Shown here: positions 7,584 to 13,964 of the stretch, one piece after another
Layout: the number at the start of each line of letters is the position of its first letter
Numbering within the stretch: the stretch's first letter is position 1
Source of the DNA: Tenericutes bacterium ADurb.BinA155
GTDB lineage: Bacteria > Bacillota_I > Bacilli_A > RFN20 > CAG-826
Assembly: GCA_002068375.1 (NCBI GenBank)
Contig: MVZL01000008.1
Span: forward strand, 1-19,017
DNA length: 19,017 nucleotides
Direction of reading: 5' to 3'
Notes under the pieces: model-generated
Database searches by the model: none
The model's input: only the letters and a program-made list of their open reading frames with translations
Told to the model about the DNA's origin: nothing
Program-made: the position numbers and the translations under genes

Positions 7584-9266
7584 TCAGATCGTGCTTTTTA
7601 GAATCGAAGTCTTGCTCGACATATAGGAAGAAACCGTGGAGTATTCCGGATGGTCGACGTTCTTCAAGGAGCCGACCAAACTCTGGTAGTTGGAACTGGT
7701 GAGAATTCCATCGCTTAAGGCTTGGCTGATATAGGACGAATAGCTCTTCTGATAGCCGGATTTCGAATAGGAAGTCGATCCGCTGTTTTTGAAGATCGTG
7801 GCTTTAAAAATCGGATTGGCGTTGGTGCCGCTCCCTTGGCAGCTCGTCTCGTCATAGGCGCCCCGGGTTGCCATATTGGCCGAGCTCGATTCCGAGCCAA
7901 GCGACCAATCGTAGTCATAGGGAATATAGATCGCCTTCCCCGTCGAAGGGACGAAATAGAGGTAATAGTTGTTATAGGAATAGCGATAATCATCGTAGTT
8001 GCCTAAGCAAGCGGACACCGCGGAGAATTTCAGGAATTGATCGACGTCCAATCCCGCTTCAAGGCTGGACTGGCTCACCTTGCCATTCGCGGCATTATTG
8101 ACCAAGGTGATCAAACTACTCATCTTCGAGAAATCGCTGGAAGCGCCGGCCGAATCGTTGGTTTTAAGATCGTAAGTCGGATGATATCCCTTCACGTTAT
8201 CTTCGATGCCGATGTCGCCGGTGCCGGGACTCGAAATGCTACTGCTCGCGAAGGAAGCGGAAGTCATGCCGGCGGTCCGAGACCAAGTGCATTTATACAA
8301 ATCGCCTTGGCTATCGTCTCTGCTGTAATAACGTTTGAGCATCTTCTTATCGATCGTCTCGATAATCTCGTAATTGGTGGTCACCGTATCGGCATCGGTC
8401 GAAAGGGTGAGCGAGGCGCTATTGGCGTGCGGAGCGATTATGCCTTCTTTCCGGAAGGCATCGTAGCAATAAATCTCTTGGCCATAGCAGCCGACTCCCT
8501 CGTAACGGAGGCCGCTCGAAAGGTCGAGGTCGCTATTGCGCTCGAAATACTTGAGATCGAGTTTGCCTAAGCCAAATAAGGTCCGGTCTTTTCGCTCAGA
8601 AACGCTGGTGGAATAAGAATATTTCGTAAAAAAGGATTTTAAGTTGCTGTTGGCTGAAGCGGATTCGGTTTCGAAGGTGGCATCGAAGCAAACCTTCAGA
8701 TGGGAAGTATGGGTCGAAGAGGAGATGTTGCCGCTCGAGTCGCAAAAGTTCGTCCGGGTGTTATTACCCTTTTCCCGGACCCCGACATCCTTTAAGACAT
8801 AGTCCGTTCCGTTCAGGGTGAGGGTGAGATCGGCTGGGAAATAAAAATCGTAATACTTGGTATACGGGGTCGTCGAAATCCCCGATTCGGGTCCGGTGTA
8901 GTGACTGAGATAATAGAGGGAAGTATTGGTAAATTTAAGGCTGAGCTTGATATCGCTCCCATAAGTCCATAAGGCATTGTAATTATCGTCATTCACCGTC
9001 GCCGGGACTTCCCCAGTGATCGGGTTAACGGTGCCGGTCGAGGTCGCCACGGAAGTCGTCCCGGTATTCGCCGTGGCGCTAGTTCCGGTTGCGGCCGTTC
9101 CGCTTGAGGCCGCCGTGCCATTCGAAGTATTGGGATTCACCGAAGTGGCGTTCGCGCTGGTCCCATCGTTATTTTGACTTCCAAAATCAAAAGGATTGGT
9201 GCACGAAGCTAAGGTGAGACTTAGGCCCAAGAAGCTCAAACAAAATAAGAGAGGTTTCTTTCTCAT
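7584..9266 (-). CDS. CotH kinase family lipoprotein, copy 2
   Basis: The 560-residue product begins with a clear lipoprotein signal (MRKKPLLF..., lipobox LASC, Cys22). A low-complexity linker of Ala, Thr, Ser, Gly and Asn follows (about 36-83), probably spanning the cell wall. The CotH domain shows VGVREKGN (161-168), IIETID (301-306), GDLYK (321-325), a GNYDDYRY...NNYYLY block (422-437) and IPYDYDWSLG (448-457). Order and spacing match copy 1, so the pair arose by duplication, although linkers and the region 200-225 differ. Many Ser and Tyr residues occur in the C-terminal 110 residues. The start ATG at 9266 has only AAGG almost touching it; the better AAAGGAG lies 22 nt away inside a palindrome. 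The predicted place is the outer face of the membrane; target protein unknown. Confidence 0.88.
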   Translation of the reverse strand: MRKKPLLFCLSFLGLSLTLASCTNPFDFGSQNNDGTSANATSVNPNTSNGTAASSGTAATGTSATANTGTTSVATSTGTVNPITGEVPATVNDDNYNALWTYGSDIKLSLKFTNTSLYYLSHYTGPESGISTTPYTKYYDFYFPADLTLTLNGTDYVLKDVGVREKGNNTRTNFCDSSGNISSSTHTSHLKVCFDATFETESASANSNLKSFFTKYSYSTSVSERKDRTLFGLGKLDLKYFERNSDLDLSSGLRYEGVGCYGQEIYCYDAFRKEGIIAPHANSASLTLSTDADTVTTNYEIIETIDKKMLKRYYSRDDSQGDLYKCTWSRTAGMTSASFASSSISSPGTGDIGIEDNVKGYHPTYDLKTNDSAGASSDFSKMSSLITLVNNAANGKVSQSSLEAGLDVDQFLKFSAVSACLGNYDDYRYSYNNYYLYFVPSTGKAIYIPYDYDWSLGSESSSANMATRGAYDETSCQGSGTNANPIFKATIFKNSGSTSYSKSGYQKSYSSYISQALSDGILTSSNYQSLVGSLKNVDHPEYSTVSSYMSSKTSILKSTI

Positions 9267-9280
9267 ACCTTATTAATGCC

Positions 9281-9296
9281 TAAAGGAACTCCTTTA
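9281..9296. repeat. Perfect palindrome TAAAGGAACTCCTTTA before CotH copy 2
   Basis: Seven-base arms TAAAGGA and TCCTTTA with a 2-base centre form a perfect dyad 15-30 nt upstream of the start at 9266. On the minus strand it contains AAAGGAG, an ideal anti-16S sequence that would be hidden if the hairpin forms. It may be a protein operator or an RNA element. Confidence 0.5.
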
Positions 9297-9298
9297 TT

Positions 9299-9318
9299 GG
9301 TTTTTTATTTAAAAAACC
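9299..9318 (-). terminator. A/T-rich perfect palindrome downstream of hfsD, possible weak terminator or operator
   Basis: GGTTTTTT (9299-9306) and AAAAAACC (9311-9318) pair over 8 bases with a 4-base loop, 40 nt after the hfsD stop. Only two G-C pairs close the stem and no separate U-run follows, so termination would be inefficient. It separates the hydrogenase operon from the CotH genes. Confidence 0.35.
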
Positions 9319-9324
9319 GATGAA

Positions 9325-9353
9325 AGTTTAAAGCCAGGGACAAAACCTATCAA
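9325..9353 (-). promoter_or_regulatory. Candidate promoter for the CotH-CotH-DUF2804 unit
   Basis: On the minus strand TTGATA (complement of 9348-9353), a 17-nt spacer and TAAACT (complement of 9325-9330) give 5/6 and 4/6 matches to consensus. Transcription would begin just before the 9299-9318 palindrome, placing both palindromes in the 5' leader. Confidence 0.35.
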
Positions 9354-9358
9354 GGCGT

Positions 9359-10795
9359 TTACTTCATTTCTTCGACCGCTAAGATGCCGGTGACCGCGCT
9401 GGTGATTGTCTTTTCCTTCGATTCGTGGCCATATTTATCGACATCGGCGGCGTCGCGGAATTCGTGGGTAAGGCAGCAAGGTCCCCCAATGCAGCCTCCC
9501 GGGCAAGCCATCCCCTCGAGGAAATTGAAATCGGCAGTCCCGTTCTTCAAAGCGTTGAGCGCGCTCTTGCAGTTCTCAAGCCCCGAGACGGCTTGGGCCT
9601 TTAGGGGGAAATCCAAATCTTCTTCCTTTAAGGCCTCGCTCACCGCATCGGCTAAGCCGTGGCTCCGCGCAAAAATCCGGCCGTAATAAGAAGCGTTATC
9701 GAGCGGGGATTCCTCCAAGCTCGCTAAATCGATCTCCTCGGCATCGAATAAGGCTTGAAGCTCTTCGAAAGTGATGACGCAGTCGACGAAGGGTTTGCTC
9801 TTTTCTAGGGTCATCTCCGTCTTCTTGGCGATGCAAGGTCCGACGAAGCAGATCTTCGCCATCGGATCGGTTTTCTTGATGTAGGCCGCAATGGCCGCCA
9901 TCGGTGAAAGGTTCGACGAGATCTTGTCTTTCAATTCAGGGAACGCTTGTTTGATATAGAGGACGAACGCGGGGCAGCACGAGCTGGTCAAAAGTTTTTT
10001 ATCCGCGAGTTCCGCCGCTTCGTGGTAACTGACGAGGTCGGCTCCTAAGGCCGCTTCCACCACTTCGTGGAAACCTAATTTCTTGATTCCAGAAACAACT
10101 TGGCCGAGCTTGGCATAATGGAATTGGCTTGAGACCGAAGGGGCGACCACCATGTAGGCATGGCAGGTTCCTTTGCGGTTCTCCTCAGCGAGTTGCAGGC
10201 AGGGAATAATGTAGCTTTTATCCATGATCGCGCCGAAGGGGCACGCGTAGGAGCAGGCCCCGCAGCGGGTGCACTTCTCTTCTTTGATCGAGGCGATTCC
10301 GTCTTCGCGTTTGCTGATCGCTCCGGCTTTGCAAGCGGCCTCGCAGGGCCGCTGATGCTTCGTGATCGCGCCGAAAGGGCAGGCCTTCGCGCAGAGACCG
10401 CAGTTCACGCACTTCGATTTATCGATTTGGGCCCGAAGATGGCTATCGAAAGAGATCGCCTTCATGTGGCAAGCCCCTTGGCAGCGATGGGCCAAACATC
10501 CCCGGCAAGCATCGGTGACTTCCATCCCGCCGATCGGGCATTGGTCGCAAGCCGGTTCGATCACTTCGAGGATGTTGGGGTTACTTTTATCGCCCCCTAA
10601 GGCGAGTTTCACCCGTTCCTGCACGATCGCCCGTTCTTTATAGACGCAGCAACGCATCGTGGGTTTCGGCCCCGGAGAAATGATTTCGGGAATTTTATAA
10701 AGATCTTCCATCAAGGACCCGCGGAGATAACTTTTCGCGACCTCTTTGAGGACCCGGTACTTGAGCTCTTGGACTTGGGTATCGAACTTGATCAT
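9359..10795 (-). CDS. hfsD: [FeFe]-hydrogenase with N-terminal ferredoxin-like domains (HfsD type)
   Basis: The 478-residue enzyme should reduce protons to H2 with electrons from ferredoxin or a partner. ATG at 10795 is chosen because AAAGGAGG ends 7 nt before it; an upstream ATG at 10825 inside hfsC has no such support. N-terminal iron-sulphur motifs are numerous: CC at 49-50, C83/C86, C97/C100/C105/C109, a CxxCxxCxxxC at 129-139, C151/C155, and C175/C178/C181/C185. The H-cluster domain has all three loops: TSSCCPAF with C273/C274, GPCIAKK with C321, and EGMACPGGC with C431 and C435. The Met of the second loop (MPC in CpI) is Gly here. Length and layout fit group B monomeric enzymes. It is the last gene of the rex operon and matches the catalytic hydrogenase HfsD of the Thermoanaerobacterium hfs cluster by position. 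The symbol is by synteny and domain content. Confidence 0.9.
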   Translation of the reverse strand: MIKFDTQVQELKYRVLKEVAKSYLRGSLMEDLYKIPEIISPGPKPTMRCCVYKERAIVQERVKLALGGDKSNPNILEVIEPACDQCPIGGMEVTDACRGCLAHRCQGACHMKAISFDSHLRAQIDKSKCVNCGLCAKACPFGAITKHQRPCEAACKAGAISKREDGIASIKEEKCTRCGACSYACPFGAIMDKSYIIPCLQLAEENRKGTCHAYMVVAPSVSSQFHYAKLGQVVSGIKKLGFHEVVEAALGADLVSYHEAAELADKKLLTSSCCPAFVLYIKQAFPELKDKISSNLSPMAAIAAYIKKTDPMAKICFVGPCIAKKTEMTLEKSKPFVDCVITFEELQALFDAEEIDLASLEESPLDNASYYGRIFARSHGLADAVSEALKEEDLDFPLKAQAVSGLENCKSALNALKNGTADFNFLEGMACPGGCIGGPCCLTHEFRDAADVDKYGHESKEKTITSAVTGILAVEEMK

Positions 10796-10802
10796 GGGGC
10801 TG

Positions 10803-10810
10803 CCTCCTTT
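10803..10810 (-). promoter_or_regulatory. Ribosome binding site fixing the hfsD start
   Basis: AAAGGAGG on the minus strand lies 7 nt before the ATG at 10795 and overlaps the hfsC stop codon (TAA at 10811-10809), which implies translational coupling. Confidence 0.85.
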
Positions 10811-11993
10811 AAAAGTAACAAACATGGATGTGTTTATCCATCCGTTTCAGATATTTCGTGAGTTCTTCAACGAGTTGCATCTTGAGGGCAATCGAGATCC
10901 CTAAGCTCGGATCTTGATGGGCCGGGTTCACCGCGCAGCCGACGTAGAAGCTGATATCGGTCGCTTCTTGGAAGAGGGCTTTAGCCAATAAGGAGGCCCC
11001 ATCTTGACGGAAGCACCAATTGAAGTATTCCTTATCCTTATCGAGGTAATCCTTCGCGAGTTCGACCACCCGGTTCAGCGTAATGACGCCTTCGGTGACG
11101 AGATCGACCCCTTTTAAGTGACTGATCGGGGGGATTTTCTTATCGACGTAATCGAGGGATTGATCGACCGATTCATGAAGGTAACGGGCCGCGACGGAGG
11201 CGGTCGTGCCCCCACAGACGATATGGAGGCCTTCCTTATGGAAGAACAACGACATCATCTTCGGATCGTCTTCTTTTTTCGAGGCCGGCCCGACCAGCAA
11301 ATTCACGTTCTTCCGTTCGCGGCGGCGGATCGCGACCGCGCTGGTGTCATCGCCTTCGCGGTGATTGTAGAGAATATCGCAATGATCGATTAGGCACGAG
11401 GCCAAGTTTTGGCTTGTGATCTCGGGCTGATAGAGCCCTTCCATGTAGCCGACGATCTCCTTGCGGGTCCATCCAAAATTCAAAGTCTCCCCCACTCCGG
11501 CGTAGACCGCCCCATCGCTAAAGAGGAGAATCACATCGTGCAGCCCTAGTTTTCCCTCGGCCCGGGTGATTTTCTTCCCGCCGATTTCGAGTTGCTGATA
11601 AAGCAGTTCGACGTTTTGCCCTTGCTGGAGATAGACCGGTTCCGGATTATCGTAATTGAAAAGGACGAACGAGAAATCCGCTTTCACCTGGACGATCGTG
11701 AAAGTGCTGTAGGCCAAATTGCCCCGATGAAGCGAAATCGGGAGCGTTTTGGCTAAGGCATCCACCGCTTCTTCGATTCCGATCCCGCCTTCCATCATCT
11801 GGAGCAGCATCGTCGAGGTGAGGGTCGAAAGGATATTCGCGGTCACCCCAGATCCTAAGCCATCGGCCAAAACGAGGGTGAGGGTCCCATCCTCGCTTTT
11901 ATGGCTGACCACATTATCGCCGCAGAGCTCTTCGCCGACATGATTCAGCGAGATGGCTCCGACTTCGATTTCGCTTTGAATTTCACTCGTCAT
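10809..11993 (-). CDS. hfsC: SpoIIE/PP2C-family serine/threonine phosphatase (HfsC type)
   Basis: The 394-residue protein has the PP2C/SpoIIE metal-binding pattern: GDN at 25-27, ADGLGSG at 43-49, SDG at 159-161 and GDDTSAV at 214-220. These Asp residues bind Mn2+/Mg2+, so the enzyme is predicted active on phospho-Ser/Thr proteins. No membrane or receiver domain is seen. A C-terminal half (about 230-394) has no family I recognise; it includes CGGTTASVAARYL and the stretch YVGCAVNP. The ATG at 11993 overlaps the hfsB stop by 11 nt and has AAGGA 8 nt upstream inside hfsB, so translation is coupled. Such phosphatases are regular partners of PAS-containing sensory hydrogenases; the likely job is to pass a hydrogenase-sensed signal to a phosphorylated regulator that is not encoded in the window. 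Confidence 0.88.
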   Translation of the reverse strand: MTSEIQSEIEVGAISLNHVGEELCGDNVVSHKSEDGTLTLVLADGLGSGVTANILSTLTSTMLLQMMEGGIGIEEAVDALAKTLPISLHRGNLAYSTFTIVQVKADFSFVLFNYDNPEPVYLQQGQNVELLYQQLEIGGKKITRAEGKLGLHDVILLFSDGAVYAGVGETLNFGWTRKEIVGYMEGLYQPEITSQNLASCLIDHCDILYNHREGDDTSAVAIRRRERKNVNLLVGPASKKEDDPKMMSLFFHKEGLHIVCGGTTASVAARYLHESVDQSLDYVDKKIPPISHLKGVDLVTEGVITLNRVVELAKDYLDKDKEYFNWCFRQDGASLLAKALFQEATDISFYVGCAVNPAHQDPSLGISIALKMQLVEELTKYLKRMDKHIHVCYF

Positions 11994-13677
11994 CGCCGCT
12001 ATCCTTCTTGATCGCGTCTTTCAGTTTGTTGAGGGCGACTTTCGTCTCGGCGGTCGATTCGCCTAAAAGCTGGGCGATCTCTTGGACGGTCCGCATGTTC
12101 TTTTCGATGACTTCGCTCGTGATCTTCGCCGACTCCTCCGCCACCGCTTTTTCTTTGGCCCGTTCGGTCTCTTTGAGGGTGATATCCCGGAAAATGCCGA
12201 TCAAAATATGGAATTGCTTATCATAGCTGATCGTCGCTTGGAGGTAACGGCCGTAATCGGCCCAATAAATCTTCTTATTGAGGGTGTTTTCGCCCCCTAA
12301 AGCCAAGGCGAAAAGGGTCTCGTCCATCAGGGAAGAGACTGGCTTCCCGATCAGATCTTTCTCCCCGAGGATGCCCACTAAGGAAAGAAGGGCCGGGTTG
12401 GCGAGTTGGATCTTTAAGGATTCATCGAGGACCACGATCGGGTCGCTCGCGTTAGCCACGATCGAATTCGAGAAGGACTTGGCCTTCCCCATTAAGAAAG
12501 GCAAGCACATTTCAAGGTTGGCTTTCCCCTGGAGGACCGCGATCGCTTTATCGCGGCAGGTCGGGTAGCCGCAAGAGGAGCAATTCAGCTCGTCTTCTGG
12601 GCGGGTTTTCCCGATTTTCGCCAAAACTTCTTTGATCGCGGATTCGCTAGGGACAATCCGATCATTTCTGAAGGCGTAGAATGCCTTCTTCGTCGCGGCA
12701 TCATCATAGGACGAAACGAGGAAATCTTTCGGTCCGGCCGCTCGTTTGATCGCAAGGATCGAGGAGACGAGGGCCCGCCCTTCTTCCGGCATCGCCGGCC
12801 CATTGATGCAGCTATTGGAACAGCTCGACATCTCAATGAAGGCATGATGGACTTTGCCCGAGAGGATATCCTCAATCGCCAAAATGGCTTCATCCATTCC
12901 CCCGATCGCCAAGTAGGAGAATTCCGGGTTATCTTTTTTCATGGTCGCCAAGATCCCGCCTTCGATCGGGAAAAGCCGGGCCAAAGAGGCCGCGACCGGT
13001 TCCGGATGAGGATCGGAAGAAATGGTGATTCCCTTTTCTTTCAACCAGCGATCTAGTTCCAAGAAAGTGAGGGCGGCTTCATCGTATCCCGGGTACATCT
13101 CGACTTCGTTTTTCTTGGAAATGCAGGGGCCGAAGAAGATGACTTTCGCTTCGGGATGACGCCGTTTGATGTCTTGGGCGTGGGCGAGCATCGGCGAAAG
13201 AACGTCCGCGAGGTATTTGCTGGCCGCGGGATAATGCTTTTCGATCAGAAGATTGATGCTGTGGCAGCAGGTCGAAATGATAACGTCATGCTTGCCATCG
13301 TCGCAGAGTTCGTCGTAGCGTTTTTTCACGATGGTCGCGCCGACCGCGGTCTCTTCGACTTCGTGGAAGCCTAGTTGGAGCAAGGCCGAACGAAAACTGG
13401 CGAAACTGCAACCGGGGAAAGCCGCCAAAAAGCTCGGGGCGACCGAGGCGTAAACCACCGGATTCTCCGCGAGGATCTTTTGGACGAGGGGTAAATCGTC
13501 CCGGATCACTTTGCAGTGTTGGGGACACGCCAGATAGCAGGCGCCGCAAAGAACGCATTCTTCGGGGATGATCTCGGCTCTTCCGTCATGAAAGGAGATC
13601 GATTTCGTCGGGCATTTCCGAATGCACTTGTAACAGCTCTGACAATCGGAAGTAACGCTAGTTAAAGCATTGGCCAT
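11983..13677 (-). CDS. hfsB: Sensory [FeFe]-hydrogenase with PAS domain (HfsB/HydS type)
   Basis: The 564-residue protein opens with two 4Fe-4S motifs (C12/C15/C18/C22 and C41/C44/C47/C51). The H-cluster domain follows: STCCHS (C137, C138), GPCISKK (C185, K188/K189) and EMSSCSNSC (C286, C290). Relative to catalytic enzymes, the Pro after CC is His, the second-loop Met is Gly and the third-loop Met is Ser; this fits group C sensory enzymes. A four-Cys FeS domain comes next (C366, C369, C374, C391), then a PAS domain (about 402-500) ending FRDIT, and a coiled helical tail (505-560) with the VIEKNMRTVQEIAQLLGE stretch. There is no histidine kinase. The ideal SD AAAGGAGGT lies at 13692-13684. It is predicted to sense H2 or redox state in the cytoplasm and to act through HfsC, encoded next with overlap. 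The PAS-hydrogenase hfsB is known from T. saccharolyticum. Confidence 0.9.
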   Translation of the reverse strand: MANALTSVTSDCQSCYKCIRKCPTKSISFHDGRAEIIPEECVLCGACYLACPQHCKVIRDDLPLVQKILAENPVVYASVAPSFLAAFPGCSFASFRSALLQLGFHEVEETAVGATIVKKRYDELCDDGKHDVIISTCCHSINLLIEKHYPAASKYLADVLSPMLAHAQDIKRRHPEAKVIFFGPCISKKNEVEMYPGYDEAALTFLELDRWLKEKGITISSDPHPEPVAASLARLFPIEGGILATMKKDNPEFSYLAIGGMDEAILAIEDILSGKVHHAFIEMSSCSNSCINGPAMPEEGRALVSSILAIKRAAGPKDFLVSSYDDAATKKAFYAFRNDRIVPSESAIKEVLAKIGKTRPEDELNCSSCGYPTCRDKAIAVLQGKANLEMCLPFLMGKAKSFSNSIVANASDPIVVLDESLKIQLANPALLSLVGILGEKDLIGKPVSSLMDETLFALALGGENTLNKKIYWADYGRYLQATISYDKQFHILIGIFRDITLKETERAKEKAVAEESAKITSEVIEKNMRTVQEIAQLLGESTAETKVALNKLKDAIKKDSGDDE

Positions 13678-13683
13678 AAGAAG

Positions 13684-13692
13684 ACCTCCTTT
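13684..13692 (-). promoter_or_regulatory. Consensus ribosome binding site of hfsB
   Basis: AAAGGAGGT on the minus strand, 6 nt before the ATG at 13677; it fixes this start and suggests high translation of the sensor gene. Confidence 0.8.
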
Positions 13693-13710
13693 AAATCAAG
13701 AACGAATGAA

Positions 13711-13962
13711 TTAAGCAACTAAGGGCAAAACTTCGCGTTCGAAGATCGCCTTGAAGGTGGTCGGATTGACTCCGGTCACAATCTTGTCCCCCACTTTGAT
13801 CGAAACACCATCGCAGCCGCATTTCCCTAAGCAGAACGCGGCCTTCAGTTCGATCTTGCCCTCGAGCTTCCGCGCGGTGATTTCCTTGCGGAAGAGCTCG
13901 ATGACATCGTAGGACCCTTTGAGGTGGCAGGATGAACCGACGCAAATGGAAAGGGCCAACAT
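13711..13962 (-). CDS. hfsA: Thioredoxin-like [2Fe-2S] ferredoxin (HfsA, NuoE C-terminal type)
   Basis: The 83-residue protein has the four-Cys pattern of thioredoxin-fold 2Fe-2S ferredoxins: CVGSSC (C7 and C12) and CLGKC (C44 and C48), with SCHLKGS as in the C-terminal half of NuoE/HndA/HydC subunits. It is a small soluble electron carrier or partner of the hydrogenases. The ATG is 2 nt after the adhE stop (TAACGATG) with AAGGGGA upstream, so translation is coupled. The gap to hfsB is 33 nt. Unlike full NuoE subunits it lacks the helical N-terminal domain; length and position correspond to hfsA of the hfs cluster. Confidence 0.85.
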   Translation of the reverse strand: MLALSICVGSSCHLKGSYDVIELFRKEITARKLEGKIELKAAFCLGKCGCDGVSIKVGDKIVTGVNPTTFKAIFEREVLPLVA

Positions 13963-13964
13963 CG

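Noticed and set aside
8037..8570. Open frame (177 codons) antisense to CotH copy 2
   Set aside because: Shadow of a gene with lipobox and CotH motifs; the antisense product shows no recognisable domain.
10796..10825. Upstream ATG extending hfsD by ten residues into hfsC
   Set aside because: The ATG at 10795 has a perfect AAAGGAGG at the right distance, and the extra residues (MFVTFKGGSP) are simply the SD region translated.
13691..13945. Overlapping minus-strand frame across hfsA, suggesting a frameshift
   Set aside because: hfsA in its own frame is complete, with all four cluster Cys residues and a proper start and stop, so no frameshift is needed.
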